Source: Holophagaceae bacterium
Lineage (GTDB): Bacteria > Acidobacteriota > Holophagae > Holophagales > Holophagaceae
Direction of reading: 5' to 3'
NCBI GenBank assembly: GCA_016720465.1
Contig: JADKKO010000001.1
Coordinates: 186,001-250,000 of the forward strand
DNA: 64,000 bases
Made by a program: the position numbers and the translations under genes. This document shows positions 8,486-17,324 of the stretch, piece after piece; the first letter of the stretch is position 1, and each line of letters begins with the position of its first letter. The notes below the pieces were generated by a model, which saw nothing but the letters and a program-made list of their open reading frames with translations, searched no databases and was not told the origin of the DNA.

Positions 8486-11400
8486 TTAGCTGCACCCTGT
8501 CGTCGCCCCGCACGTCTGGCACTTCATGCAGGCGCCGTTCCTGACCAGGGTGAGGTGTCCGCATTCGGGGCAGGGATCGCCGGTGTAGCCTTTTTCGCGG
8601 GCGATGCGGGCGGCGATGGCGGCGGCGGACTGGTGGGGCATGGAGGTGGTGGCGGTGTGCTGGGCGGCCATGGCCATCACTGGTGCTGGCGTCGGCGCTG
8701 GGGCCGGTGCTGGCGCGGAGCCTGATGCCGGAGCCGTTCCCGAGGAGGTTTCCGGGGGGAACAGGCTCGGCGTCACTTCGGTGCTGCGGCCGGGGATGCC
8801 CATGCCGGGGGCGTGGGTCTCGGGCTTGGCGGTGAGGTTCATGAGCTGGTCGGGCTCCACCTGCGCCAGCTCGTAGCGGCCCAGGTAGGAGATGGCCAGT
8901 TCGCGGAACACGAAATCGATGATGGACGTGCTGAACTTCACCGTGTCGCTGCCCTGCACCAGGCCGTTGGGCTCGAAGCGCGTGAACAGGAACGCATCGC
9001 AGAATTCCTCCAGCGGCACGCCGTGCTGCAGGCCCATGGACACCGCGATGGCGAAGCAGTTGAGCACCGCGCGGAAGGCCGCGCCCTCCTTGTGGATGTC
9101 CAGGAAGATCTCGCCGAGCTGGCCGTCCTCGTACTCGCCGGTGCGCAGGTACATCTTGGTGCCGCCCACGGTGGCGCTTTGGGTGTAGCCGCCGCGACGG
9201 TTGGGCAGGCGGCGGCGGTAGGTGCGCACCACCTGCTGGCCCAGCGCGTGCGTCTGCGCCGCGGCCATGGCTTCGATCTTGGCGGCGGGGGCCTTGGCCT
9301 CGTCCGCCAGTTCCTCGGCGGCTTCCAGGCCGTCCAGCAGGTCCAGGCTGGTGGCCATGGCCTGGCTCATCTTGGAGCCGTCGCGGTAGAGCGCCACGGC
9401 CTTCAGCATCAGGTGCCAGGACGCCGCGTAGATCTCGCCCACTTCACGAACGGTGCTTTCGCCGGGCAGGTTGATGGTCTTGCTGATGGCGCCGCTCAGG
9501 AAGGGCTGCGAGGCGCCCATCATGCGCAGGTGGCCCATGGGCTGGATGTACCGCTTGCCGGTGCGGCCGCAGCGGTTGGCGCAATCGAAGATCGGCAGGT
9601 GCTCGTCTTTCAGGTGCGGCGCGCCTTCCACGGTCATGGCGCCCGTGAGGGCCTGCACGAAGACATTGCAGGCGGCTTCGCCGAACTCCCGGGCCAGGCG
9701 GTCCAGGGGCAGCACGAAGCTGGGATCGAAGGCCGTGGGGAGCTTCTCCTCGATGGCGTTGATCTCTTCACTGGTCCAGCCCTTGGCCAGCAGGTCCCTG
9801 CGGCTGATGCCCGGCGTCTCGTCGGTGATTTCGAGCCAGCCCACCACGTAGCGTTCGATATCCGTGATTTGCTGGGGCGCGTAGCCCTGGCGCATCAGGG
9901 CTTCGGGGATGGCGCTGTTCACCAGCTTGAAGTAGCCGCCGCCGGCGAGCTTCTTGAACTTCACCAGGGCGAAGTCCGGCTCCACGCCGGTGGTGTCGCA
10001 ATCCATGAGCAGGCCGATGGTGCCCGTGGGCGCCAGCACCGTCACCTGGGCGTTGCGGAAGCCGAAGGACTGCCCCAGCATGAGCGCCACGTCCCAGCTT
10101 TCCCGGGAGGCCTCCAGCAGGGATTTCGGGATGCCCGTGCCCACCAGGCCCTGGGGGATGACGCTCAGGGCTTCGTATTCGGCGGCTGGGGCGTTGTAGG
10201 CCGCGCGACGGTGATTGCGGATGACCCGCAGCATGTGCTCCTTGTTCCGTTCAAAGCCCGGGAAGGGGCCCAGCTCGCCGGCCATCTCGGCGGAGGCCGC
10301 GTAGGCGTCGCCGGTGAGGATGGCCGTGAGCGCGGCGCACCACTGAGTGCCTTCCACGCTGTCGTAGGGGATGCCCATGCGCATGAGCATGGCGCCCAGG
10401 TTCGCATAGCCCAGGCCTAACGTGCGGAAATCGTAGCTTAGCTTGGCGATGGCCTCCGAAGGGAACTGGGCCATGAGCACGCTGATCTCCAGCACCATGG
10501 TCCAGAGCCGGATGCCGTGGCGGTAGCCCACCAGATCGAAGCCGCCGTCGTCGGTCAGGAAGGTGCAGAGGTTCAGGCTAGCCAGGTTGCAGGCGGTATC
10601 GTCCAGGAACATGTACTCGGAGCACGGGTTCGACGCATTGATGCGGCCGTCCTCGGGGCAGGTGTGCCAGTCGTTGATGGTGGTGTCGAACTGCAGGCCG
10701 GGATCGGCGCAGGACCAGGCGGCGGTGTTGATCTTCTTCCAGAGGTCCCGCGCCGGCAGCTTCTTGGCTACTTTTCCATTGGTGCGGTTCTTAAGTTCAA
10801 AATAACCGTCACTCTCCAGCGCCCGCATGAAAGAGTCGGGGACACGCACGGAATTGTTGGAATTCATGCCGCCCACGGTGGCGTAGGCATCGCCGTCCCA
10901 GGAGGTGTCGTAGCCCTTGATGTCGCGGTCGAAATCGCATTCGGCGAGGCGGCCCAGGCACTGGGCCAGGAAGGCCGCGGGAACGCCCTCCTTCTTGGCG
11001 CGGGCCAGGGCGTGGCGCAGGGCCTCGTTGGTCTTGGGATCCGGATCCTTGGAGGTGGAGCCCTCCACGGCTTCGCAGATGAGGTTCCAGTGGCGCTTCA
11101 CCAATTGGCTGCCCACCGCCAGCATGGCGACCTTGCGCTCCTCCGTCACTTTCCAGTCGATGAAGGCTTCGATGTCCGGGTGGTCCAGGTCCAGCGTCAC
11201 CATTTTGGCGGCCCGGCGGGTGGTGCCGCCGCTCTTGATGGCGCCCGCGGCCTTGTCGCCCACCGCCAGGAAGCTCATCAGCCCGGAGCTGCGCCCGCCG
11301 CCGCTCAAGGGCTCTTCGGCGCCGCGCAACTTGGAGAAGTTGCTGCCGGTGCCGGAGCCGTACTTGAAGATGCGGGCCTCGCGGGTCCACAGGTCCATGA

Positions 11401-11947
11401 TGCCGCCTTCGTTCACCAGGTCGTCGGAGACGCTCTGGATGAAGCAGGCGTGGGGCTGGGGCCGCTCGTAGGCGGACGTGGATTTCTTCAGTTCGCCGGT
11501 TTCCGGGTCCACGTAGCTGTGGCCCTGGGCCGGGCCGGAGATGCCGTAGGCGTAGTGCAGGCCGGTGTTGAACCACTGCGGCGAATTGGGCGCGCACATC
11601 TGCTTGGCGAGCATGTAGGTCAGCTCGTCGTAGAAGGCCTGGGCGTCCTTGGGGGTGTTGAAGTAGCCGTGGGTCTCGCCCCAGTGCTGCCAGCAGCCCG
11701 CCAGGCGGTGGAAGACCTGCCGGGCGTCGGTCTCGCCGCCATTGGCCGCGTTGATGCCTTTGCGGCGGAAATACTTCTGGGCCAGGATGTCCACGGCCAC
11801 CTGGGACCAGGTGTCGGGAACCATCACGTCCTTGGCTTCGAAGACCACGGTTCCGTCCAGCTTGGTGATCTTGCTGACCCGCGGCACGAAGGTGATGCCC
11901 GCGAGAGGCTCCTGGCCTTCACGGGTAAAATGGCGCGCAATCTTCAT
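8486..11947 (-). CDS. nrdJ: vitamin B12-dependent (class II) ribonucleotide reductase
   Basis: 1153 aa, normal for the long NrdJ form. It reduces ribonucleotides to deoxyribonucleotides using adenosylcobalamin, so it works with or without oxygen. Motifs seen: S-P-Q-W-F-N-T-G near 100, N-P-C-S-E near 440, A-P-T-G-T-I-G near 635 and C-A-N-R-C-G-R-T-G-K-R. The C-terminus after a Pro/Ala-rich linker has C-P-E-C-G-H and a C-x-x-C-x-T-C-G-A-T-T-G-C tail, the redox-active/zinc-type end of this family. The start ATG at 11947 is followed by KIARHFTREG. Two candidate NrdR boxes lie about 135-170 bp upstream. Confidence 0.95.
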   Translation of the reverse strand: MKIARHFTREGQEPLAGITFVPRVSKITKLDGTVVFEAKDVMVPDTWSQVAVDILAQKYFRRKGINAANGGETDARQVFHRLAGCWQHWGETHGYFNTPKDAQAFYDELTYMLAKQMCAPNSPQWFNTGLHYAYGISGPAQGHSYVDPETGELKKSTSAYERPQPHACFIQSVSDDLVNEGGIMDLWTREARIFKYGSGTGSNFSKLRGAEEPLSGGGRSSGLMSFLAVGDKAAGAIKSGGTTRRAAKMVTLDLDHPDIEAFIDWKVTEERKVAMLAVGSQLVKRHWNLICEAVEGSTSKDPDPKTNEALRHALARAKKEGVPAAFLAQCLGRLAECDFDRDIKGYDTSWDGDAYATVGGMNSNNSVRVPDSFMRALESDGYFELKNRTNGKVAKKLPARDLWKKINTAAWSCADPGLQFDTTINDWHTCPEDGRINASNPCSEYMFLDDTACNLASLNLCTFLTDDGGFDLVGYRHGIRLWTMVLEISVLMAQFPSEAIAKLSYDFRTLGLGYANLGAMLMRMGIPYDSVEGTQWCAALTAILTGDAYAASAEMAGELGPFPGFERNKEHMLRVIRNHRRAAYNAPAAEYEALSVIPQGLVGTGIPKSLLEASRESWDVALMLGQSFGFRNAQVTVLAPTGTIGLLMDCDTTGVEPDFALVKFKKLAGGGYFKLVNSAIPEALMRQGYAPQQITDIERYVVGWLEITDETPGISRRDLLAKGWTSEEINAIEEKLPTAFDPSFVLPLDRLAREFGEAACNVFVQALTGAMTVEGAPHLKDEHLPIFDCANRCGRTGKRYIQPMGHLRMMGASQPFLSGAISKTINLPGESTVREVGEIYAASWHLMLKAVALYRDGSKMSQAMATSLDLLDGLEAAEELADEAKAPAAKIEAMAAAQTHALGQQVVRTYRRRLPNRRGGYTQSATVGGTKMYLRTGEYEDGQLGEIFLDIHKEGAAFRAVLNCFAIAVSMGLQHGVPLEEFCDAFLFTRFEPNGLVQGSDTVKFSTSIIDFVFRELAISYLGRYELAQVEPDQLMNLTAKPETHAPGMGIPGRSTEVTPSLFPPETSSGTAPASGSAPAPAPAPTPAPVMAMAAQHTATTSMPHQSAAAIAARIAREKGYTGDPCPECGHLTLVRNGACMKCQTCGATTGCS

Positions 11948-12078
11948 TGGGACCCTCGGAACGTTATGAAAGATGTTGAATAGGGGGCGGTGCTGCTCGG
12001 TCGGAAAAAAGCCAGGACCAACTCATCATCCAGAACTGTGCCGAAATGTCGGCTGATGGCTTGGACCTGAAGGGTAAA

Positions 12079-12128
12079 ACCTCAAGGGATTGTGTCGGAA
12101 GACAAGGATCACCCCAAGATATAGGGGT
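12079..12128 (-). promoter_or_regulatory. paired candidate NrdR boxes upstream of nrdJ
   Basis: Box 1, ACCCCAAGATATAGGGGT at 12111-12128, contains the C-AAGATATAG core typical of NrdR boxes. A weaker second copy, ACCTCAAGGGATTGTGT, begins at 12079. The spacing is 32 bp, the three-helical-turn distance known for NrdR pairs. NrdR represses ribonucleotide reductase genes when dATP is plentiful. The factor itself is not encoded in this window. Confidence 0.6.
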
Positions 12129-12208
12129 GTCAAGGGATGAGTCGAAAACAATTTAACGTCGTTTGCAGGCCCTTATTTCCTAGCTATTTGGGAGCGGGCT
12201 TTGGGTCC

Positions 12209-12329
12209 GGGGGGGCTCCGCGTTAACCTGATTTCAAGCCGGGCCCCATGCATCGGGGTGCGATGAACCGGGTCAGGTCGGAAGAAGCAGCCCTAAGTCG
12301 TTCCCCCGAGTGCCGTGGCAAGCCCGGCC
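12209..12329 (+). ncRNA. ffs: signal recognition particle RNA (4.5S, small bacterial type)
   Basis: The conserved apical domain is present at about 12270-12292: GGTCAGGTCGGAAGAAGCAG then CC, with the GGAA tetraloop and asymmetric loop that bind Ffh. Ends pair as expected: GGGCTCCGCG (12213-12222) with CGTGG...AGCCC (12314-12325). It is the RNA scaffold of SRP, which targets membrane proteins to the translocon. Exact ends are uncertain by a few bases. A strong palindrome overlaps the 3' end. Confidence 0.9.
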
Positions 12330-12359
12330 CTTTTGCGCCTGCGGCGCAAAAGGGCCGGG
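12323..12359. repeat. perfect 17-bp palindrome at the SRP RNA 3' end
   Basis: Arms CCCGGCCCTTTTGCGCC and GGCGCAAAAGGGCCGGG are perfectly complementary around a TGC loop. No T-tract follows on either strand, so it is not a classical terminator, although it may end or protect the SRP transcript. It could also be a REP-like element. Confidence 0.7.
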
Positions 12360-12360
12360 A

Positions 12361-12488
12361 GTTGAAGAGTTGAAGCGTCGAAGAGTCGAAGAGTTAACAG
12401 CGTGCAACTCTCGGTGTTGGCCGCGGACCATTCAACTCTTCAACTTTTCAACTTTTCAACTTTTCAACTTCTCAACTTTTCAACTTCT
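12361..12488. repeat. iterated-word inverted repeat, GAGTTGAAGAGTT type
   Basis: Left arm 12361-12396 (GTTGAAGAGTTGAAGCGTCG and onward) and right arm 12431-12488 (TTCAACTCTTCAACTTTTC repeated) are inverse to each other, with a 34-bp GC-rich centre. The right arm runs up to the stop of the 12493 gene. Confidence 0.75.
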
Positions 12489-12492
12489 CGCC

Positions 12493-13323
12493 TCATCCCT
12501 TCCCCGCCCGACAGATCCCCACCAACGGACAGCGCCTGCACCCAGGCAGGGCGCGGACGCCGGGGCAGTCGCCGAGGATGCCCAGGTGCGAGATGGCGAA
12601 GTCGTACTTCAGGGGATCCTGGCGGTCCCTTTTCTTGAGCGCGGCGGTGATCTCGGCGGCCATGCGGCCATCCACGGTGTTGCGCTGGGTGAGGCCCACG
12701 TAGCGGGCGATGCGGGCCACGTGGGTGTCCACGGGAATGACGAGCTGGTCCTTGGGATAGCGCTTCCAGAGCCCGAAATCCGGCCAGCCCTCCCGCACCA
12801 TCCAGCGCAGGAACATGCGCCAGCGCTTGCAGGAGGCGCCCTCCAGGGGATCCGGCAGATTGAAGCGCAGGCCATAGGTCGGGGGCAGCTCCACCCGCAA
12901 TCGCTGCACCAGACGCGAAAGAGCCCCGTCGGCGGTCTCGGCAGGGGCGGGCAGCAGGTGCGCTTCCAGGCCCGCGCCGCTCGCCTGGTCCAGGCGTTTC
13001 CAGGCCAGCAGCCACTGCACCAGGTCCGAGCCCGTGTGGAAGCGCCAGACCCAGCCCTGCAAGGCTGCCTCCAGCTCGGCCCGGAGGGCCGGCTCCGCCT
13101 GGCTTCGCAGGAATTCCGCCGGCCTTTCCCCCAGGGGCTTCAGCAGGCCTTCGATGGCCCGGAGCATGGGCGCCACCTTGCCGTAGGCGAGATGGGCCGC
13201 CACGAAGGCCGTGAGCTCCCGGTCCATGGGATCCGGGAAGCGGAGCGGCACGGCGATGGGGTCCAGGGCCAGGGCCGGTTCCGTTTCGTAGCGCCGACGC
13301 AGGGCTTCCAGGCTGGCTTTCAT
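12493..13323 (-). CDS. TIGR02757/DUF2400 family protein
   Basis: 276 aa from ATG 13323 (GGAG upstream), the frame's earlier M being less likely. The sequence shows the family pattern: an N-terminal D-P-I-A-V-P-L-R-F with D-R-E-L-T-A-F-V-A-A-H-L-A-Y-G-K-V, and a C-terminal V-P-V-D-T-H-V-A-R-I-A-type helix-hairpin-helix region (I-P-V-D-T-H-V-A-R-I-A-R-Y), followed by C-P-G-V-R-A-L-P-G-C-x-x-C-P-L-x-x-x-C, probably an Fe-S or zinc cysteine set as in DNA glycosylases of the Nth group. Biochemical function is not established for this family. Confidence 0.85.
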   Translation of the reverse strand: MKASLEALRRRYETEPALALDPIAVPLRFPDPMDRELTAFVAAHLAYGKVAPMLRAIEGLLKPLGERPAEFLRSQAEPALRAELEAALQGWVWRFHTGSDLVQWLLAWKRLDQASGAGLEAHLLPAPAETADGALSRLVQRLRVELPPTYGLRFNLPDPLEGASCKRWRMFLRWMVREGWPDFGLWKRYPKDQLVIPVDTHVARIARYVGLTQRNTVDGRMAAEITAALKKRDRQDPLKYDFAISHLGILGDCPGVRALPGCRRCPLVGICRAGKG

Positions 13324-13426
13324 GGCTCCATTGTGCGACAAAACATGATGTTGGCTTGGCCTGCGGCCTTCCACCCGTTACGCTAATGGGTTGGGGTCTG
13401 TGCCCCGGTTGGAGACCTTAGACCAC

Positions 13427-13834
13427 ATGAGCAAGCGTTCCCTTGGCGGCCTGGCGGACCTGGCGAAGATCCTGGAGGAAGCCTCCAATCCTGAATCGGA
13501 ACTGCGCGAAGACCGACAAGTGGCCAAGCCGAAGACCGCCCTGCGGAAGGGCGGTTCCGTCAAGCAGACGCGGCCCATCGATCCCAAGCGCATGGCCTGG
13601 TACAAGAAGCGGCTCCAGGACCAGGCGGAGAAATCCGAAACGCCCAAGGTAGAAACCGAAACGGTCCCCGAGGGCCCCGTGAAGCAGACCCTCACCCGGG
13701 CCGCGGCGGATTCCCTGGGCTCCAACCTGTTGATGGCGACCCTGCAGGCCGCCAAGACCGCCAAGCCCAAGCAGGACGGCGCCAAACAGCGCCCCGAAGC
13801 CTGGAAGCGCAAGCCGGGCGATCCGATTTTCTAA
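13427..13834 (+). CDS. small basic protein of unknown function
   Basis: 135 aa from ATG 13427. Lys/Ala/Pro-rich, with repeated G-x-V-K-Q-T motifs (G-S-V-K-Q-T-R-P, G-P-V-K-Q-T-L-T) and no hydrophobic helix. Probably cytosolic and partly disordered. The codon use fits the chromosome and the third-position GC is high, which supports coding. The start 36 bp upstream of it in the same frame is less likely. Confidence 0.6.
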   Translation: MSKRSLGGLADLAKILEEASNPESELREDRQVAKPKTALRKGGSVKQTRPIDPKRMAWYKKRLQDQAEKSETPKVETETVPEGPVKQTLTRAAADSLGSNLLMATLQAAKTAKPKQDGAKQRPEAWKRKPGDPIF

Positions 13835-13860
13835 GCGCGACAGGCGAGCCCTGGGCAAAG

Positions 13861-13975
<115 letters not shown>

Positions 13976-13986
13976 GCAAGCCCCCT

Positions 13987-14499
13987 TCACCCCACGCGGC
14001 TTTCAAGAGCTGCGCGGTGCTTCCGGGCGATCCAGGTTTTCGACAGGGGACGTTCAAGCTGGCCCGATCGCAACTGGCCCAGCTCCAGCAGGCCCAGGTC
14101 GATGACCGGCGTGGCCGCATCCAAGGTGCCGTTCTGGAGCAACGATTCCAGTTCGGTTTTCGCGACCACCCTGAGCCTGCCCGAGGCGCGGACGATGATG
14201 CTTTGGGCGTCCAGGAAGGGCAATTCCAGGAGCGAGGCGAGCTTGATGCTCTGGCGCAACATGGCGTCGATGGAACAGCCCGAAGGGGAGCTGCCCATGG
14301 TGTTCTCCACCACGACGAAAATCTGGTCCTCGATCAGCATCCAGCCGGATTCGATGGCCGTGCTGTGGGTTTTCCAGTGGGGACGGAAGGTGTCGAAGCC
14401 TTCGGCGAGCCTGGCCTTTTCCGCTTCATCCAAGGGGCGGGGAAAGGCCATGAGCCAGAGGCGGGCGGTGTCGGGAAAGCCTGAGAATGCGTCGCTCAT
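13987..14499 (-). CDS. conserved hypothetical protein with SGCSID motif
   Basis: 170 aa from ATG 14499; a 14-residue longer start at 14541 is possible. It contains R-L-W-L-M-A-F at the N-terminus, W-K-T-H in the middle and S-P-S-G-C-S-I-D-A-M (about 85-94). This pattern (a W-x-x-H segment, a V-V-V-E strand, then S-G-C-S-I-D) recalls a family common in Bacteroidota that has been mislabelled as an ABC-transporter ATPase. No Walker motifs are present here. Function unknown. Confidence 0.65.
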   Translation of the reverse strand: MSDAFSGFPDTARLWLMAFPRPLDEAEKARLAEGFDTFRPHWKTHSTAIESGWMLIEDQIFVVVENTMGSSPSGCSIDAMLRQSIKLASLLELPFLDAQSIIVRASGRLRVVAKTELESLLQNGTLDAATPVIDLGLLELGQLRSGQLERPLSKTWIARKHRAALESRVG

Positions 14500-14561
14500 G
14501 CCTTCAGTGTACGGCTTGAATGATTTCTGGTGCTCCGGCAATTGGATTTGTGCTCAACCGT

Positions 14562-14641
14562 GGGTCGAGGGTCGAGGGTCAAGAGTCGAGGGTCGAGGGT
14601 CGAGAGTCAAGAGTCCAGGGTTGAGAGTTGAGAGTTGAGAG
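14562..14641. repeat. single-arm iterated-word repeat, GGGTCGA/GAGTTGA type
   Basis: About eleven 7-base words (GGGTCGA, GAGTCAA, GAGTTGA) in tandem. They equal one arm of the inverted repeats at 12361 and 13861. No inverse arm follows, so this is either a half element or a degraded one. Confidence 0.7.
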
Positions 14642-14735
14642 GGCATGGGCATCGCTTCTGCCCGCGCTCCAATTGGCCATTGAAAATCGGCAATCGTAGA
14701 TTCGTGGTCTCCGGCCCACAGCCTAGACTGAAGCC

Positions 14736-14981
14736 ATGAGCACTTGGCACGTCTACATCCTGCGCTGCGGCGACGGATCGTTCTACACGGGCATCAGTCC
14801 GGATGTGGAGGCCCGCCTGCAGGCCCACCAGGCGGGCAAGGGCGCCCGCTACACCAAGGGCCGCGGACCCTTCGTGCTGGTCTACCAGGAATCCGCCGGC
14901 ACCCAGGCCGAAGCCACCCGGAGGGAACGCGAAGTCAAACGGCTTACCCGGGAACAGAAGCAGACACTCATCCGGAGTTAG
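14736..14981 (+). CDS. GIY-YIG nuclease-fold protein (UPF0213/YhbQ-like)
   Basis: 81 aa, complete. The GIY-YIG core is V-Y-I-L-R-C-G-D-G-S-F-Y-T-G-I-S (the Y-I-L and Y-T-G-I variant), with R-x-x-x-H further on and E-x-x-R-R-E-R-E-V-K-R-L at the C-terminus. Stand-alone proteins of this kind are small structure-selective nucleases or DNA-repair accessories. Its stop overlaps the stop of hisG by 4 bp on the opposite strand. Confidence 0.88.
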   Translation: MSTWHVYILRCGDGSFYTGISPDVEARLQAHQAGKGARYTKGRGPFVLVYQESAGTQAEATRREREVKRLTREQKQTLIRS

Positions 14982-15646
14982 CCCCTGCCCAACAGCCGGA
15001 TGAGTTCGGCCGCCAACGGCCGCATCCGTTCGGGATCCGCCAGGTAGGCGCCGCGGGCGGCCACGAGGCGTGATGACGTGGTGCCGAGGACGCTGATCTC
15101 CACGAGGCCATGGGCCTTCAAGGTGCCGCCGGTCTGCACGAGGTCCACGATGGCGTCGGCCAGGCCGAGGATGGGCGCCAGTTCCACGCTGCTTTGCAGA
15201 GGCACCAGCTCCGCGGTGAGGCCTTCACGCTTCAGCCAGGTGGCCGTGGCCTTCAGGAACTTCGTGGCAATGCGCAGGTGGGGTTTTTGCTTCAGGGCAT
15301 CGAGGGTGAGGCCTTCCGCGCCGCAGAGGGAGAGCCGACAGGCGCCGAATTTGAGATCCGCGAGTTCCAGCAGGTCCACGTCCACTTCATCCAGGGTGTC
15401 CGATCCCACGATGCCCAAGCTGGCCACGCCCGCCGCCACGTAGCGGGGCAGATCGGTGCCTTTCAGGAGCAGCACTTGCACATGGGGCGTCGCCGTGGGA
15501 ATGCGCAGGACCCTGGAGCTCAGAGCCGCTTCATCCAAAGCCAAGGCGGTGCCCGCGAGGCGAGAAAGCAGCTCCTCGCCTAGGCGGCCCTTGGGAAACG
15601 CGATGAGGATCGGCTCGCTGCTGAATGGGCCCGCCGGAAGATTCAT
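14978..15646 (-). CDS. hisG: ATP phosphoribosyltransferase, short form
   Basis: 222 aa. It performs the first step of histidine synthesis, joining ATP and PRPP to PR-ATP. I-A-F-P-K-G-R-L-G at the N-terminus, G-I-V-G-S-D-T-L-D-E, and the PRPP loop D-A-I-V-D-L-V-Q-T-G-G-T-L identify it. It lacks the ~80-residue regulatory domain of the long form, so it needs HisZ, which is encoded immediately upstream (ATGA overlap). As the first enzyme it is placed last in the operon, an unusual but known order. Confidence 0.95.
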   Translation of the reverse strand: MNLPAGPFSSEPILIAFPKGRLGEELLSRLAGTALALDEAALSSRVLRIPTATPHVQVLLLKGTDLPRYVAAGVASLGIVGSDTLDEVDVDLLELADLKFGACRLSLCGAEGLTLDALKQKPHLRIATKFLKATATWLKREGLTAELVPLQSSVELAPILGLADAIVDLVQTGGTLKAHGLVEISVLGTTSSRLVAARGAYLADPERMRPLAAELIRLLGRG

Positions 15647-16623
15647 CGCCCCGCTCCTTCGAGAGAATGGAAGAGATCGGGCCGCGTTTCCGCCAGATCC
15701 AGCAGGGGCGAAAGGCGCACGCAGAAGCCGGCGGCGAACCAGGGTTTGCCCAAGAATGGATAGAGGCCGTCATAGCGGCCGCCCGCGGCCAACTCCTGCT
15801 GCGCGCCCGGCGCGTAGAGCCGCAGCGTCGGTCCCGTGTAGAAGTCCAGGCCCTGCACATCCGCCAGGTCCAGCCTTAAGCGCAGGCCTTCGGGAACGAA
15901 GGGCGACAGGGCTTCCAGGGTCCTCTGAAGATGGCCCCGTTCGGCCTTCAGGAGGCTGGCATAAGGGCTGCGGTCCAGGACCTGCAATCCGGCGAGGCCG
16001 TCGGATTCCGAGAGCAGGGCCTCGACATGGGCCAACAGCCGCGGCGCGGCGGGATGGCCGCCCAGGGCCTCCTTCACGCGGTGGGGCGCCCGGCGCTGCA
16101 GGGCGCGGGCGACGGCATCGGCCAGTCCATCCGGCAGCCGCTCGGCTTCCATCGGGCACCGCAGCAGCGCGGCGCTGCCGATCTGGAGGATCGCGGCCCG
16201 GAGCCCCAGCGTTGCGGGCACGGCCATGAGGAGCCGGGCCAGCTCCACGTCGGCTTCATCGCGGCTGGCCTCGTCGGTGTGGAGCCGTTCGCAGCCCACC
16301 TCGAAGCGCTCCACCGGTTCCCAAGGCTGGTTGGCCCGGCGGAATACGGCGCCCGCGTAGCTCACGCGCGGGGGCGGTTCCGCGAACCGCTTCGACAGCA
16401 TCCGCGCCAGGGCCGTGGTGTAGTCCCAGCGCAAGGCCAACAGGTGGTCGCCATCGAAAAAGCGCAAGGAAGCAGCCTCATGGGGCTCCCGCATGACGAG
16501 CGAGGATCGGAGTTCCTGGTAGCCTGCGCCCGCGAGCAGGCCCATGAGCAGGCCCTCCCAGCGGCGCAGGCGGGCGGCGCCGGGAAAGAGCAGGTCGGGA
16601 AAATGCGGCGTGTGCGTGGCCAT
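15643..16623 (-). CDS. hisZ: ATP phosphoribosyltransferase regulatory subunit
   Basis: 326 aa, a histidyl-tRNA-synthetase-like paralog without the anticodon-binding domain. Class II features: F-P-D-L-L-F-P-G-A-A-R near the start, L-R-W-D-Y-T-T-A-L-A-R (motif 2 type), and A-A-G-G-R-Y-D-G-L-Y (motif 3 type). It forms a hetero-octamer with short HisG and conveys histidine feedback inhibition. Linked to hisG by ATGA and to hisIE by a shared A. Confidence 0.93.
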   Translation of the reverse strand: MATHTPHFPDLLFPGAARLRRWEGLLMGLLAGAGYQELRSSLVMREPHEAASLRFFDGDHLLALRWDYTTALARMLSKRFAEPPPRVSYAGAVFRRANQPWEPVERFEVGCERLHTDEASRDEADVELARLLMAVPATLGLRAAILQIGSAALLRCPMEAERLPDGLADAVARALQRRAPHRVKEALGGHPAAPRLLAHVEALLSESDGLAGLQVLDRSPYASLLKAERGHLQRTLEALSPFVPEGLRLRLDLADVQGLDFYTGPTLRLYAPGAQQELAAGGRYDGLYPFLGKPWFAAGFCVRLSPLLDLAETRPDLFHSLEGAGR

Positions 16624-17324
16624 TATTTTCCGCTCCGGCCGATGTGGCGGGCCTTCAGCAGCGCGACCACATCATGGAGGCTGAGGCCGCGGTCCACCAG
16701 CAGCAGCTCCAGGTGGAACACCAGGTCGGCGGCTTCACCGAGGAAATCGTCGCGGTTGGCCTGGGTGGATTCGCGTTCCAGGTTCTTGGCGGCCAGCACC
16801 ACCTCGCCCGCTTCTTCCACCACCTTCTTCGCGATGCGGTCGGTGCCCTGGGCGAAGAGCTTCCGAGTGTAGCTTCCGGTCAGCGACGCGGTGGCCTTGC
16901 GGCTTTGCAGCAGCCTTTCCAGGCGGTCCAGCCAGGGCAGGGTCGTGGCGGCCGAGGCTTCGAGGGCCTGGACAGCCTCGGGCCCCTCGGCCGCGTCGTC
17001 ATCGAAGCAGCTGCCGGTGCCGCGGTGGCAGGTGGGGCCGATGGGTTCCGCGATGATGAGCAGGCAATCGTGGTCGCAATCCGCGCGCAGTTCCACGAGC
17101 TTCAGGCGGTTGCCGCTGCCCTCGCCCTTGGTCCACAGGGTCTGCCGGGAGCGGCTCCAGAAGGTCACGAAACCGGATTGGAGGGTCTTTTCAAGGGCGT
17201 CGCGGTTCAGGTAGCCGACCATGCGGACCTCGCCCGAGGTCCCTTGCACCACCGCGGGAATGAGGCCCGTCTCGTCGAAGTGGAGCAGGTTCGGATTGAG
17301 CCGGAGCGCGTTCATCGCTTGCAT
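16623..17324 (-). CDS. hisI: bifunctional PR-AMP cyclohydrolase / PR-ATP pyrophosphatase
   Basis: 233 aa. Residues 1-~115 are the HisI cyclohydrolase: zinc/Mg ligands in D-C-D-H-D-C and C-H-R-G-T-G-S-C-F. The C-terminal ~100 residues are the HisE pyrophosphohydrolase, an all-helical domain with K-K-V-V-E-E-A-G-E-V-V-L-A and E-A-A-D-L-V-F-H. It performs steps 2 and 3 of the pathway. GGAGG precedes the ATG at 17324, which overlaps the hisF stop by 13 bp. Confidence 0.94.
   Translation of the reverse strand: MQAMNALRLNPNLLHFDETGLIPAVVQGTSGEVRMVGYLNRDALEKTLQSGFVTFWSRSRQTLWTKGEGSGNRLKLVELRADCDHDCLLIIAEPIGPTCHRGTGSCFDDDAAEGPEAVQALEASAATTLPWLDRLERLLQSRKATASLTGSYTRKLFAQGTDRIAKKVVEEAGEVVLAAKNLERESTQANRDDFLGEAADLVFHLELLLVDRGLSLHDVVALLKARHIGRSGK

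Noticed and set aside
8813..11983. Two long plus-strand frames opposite nrdJ
   Set aside because: nrdJ on the minus strand has full family motifs along its length; the plus-strand translations are Gly/Ala/His/Arg-rich without motifs.
11948..12205. Cobalamin riboswitch upstream of nrdJ
   Set aside because: No B12-box-like conserved core (GCCACTG) was seen in the leader on the minus strand, and B12 riboswitches normally control the B12-independent reductase.
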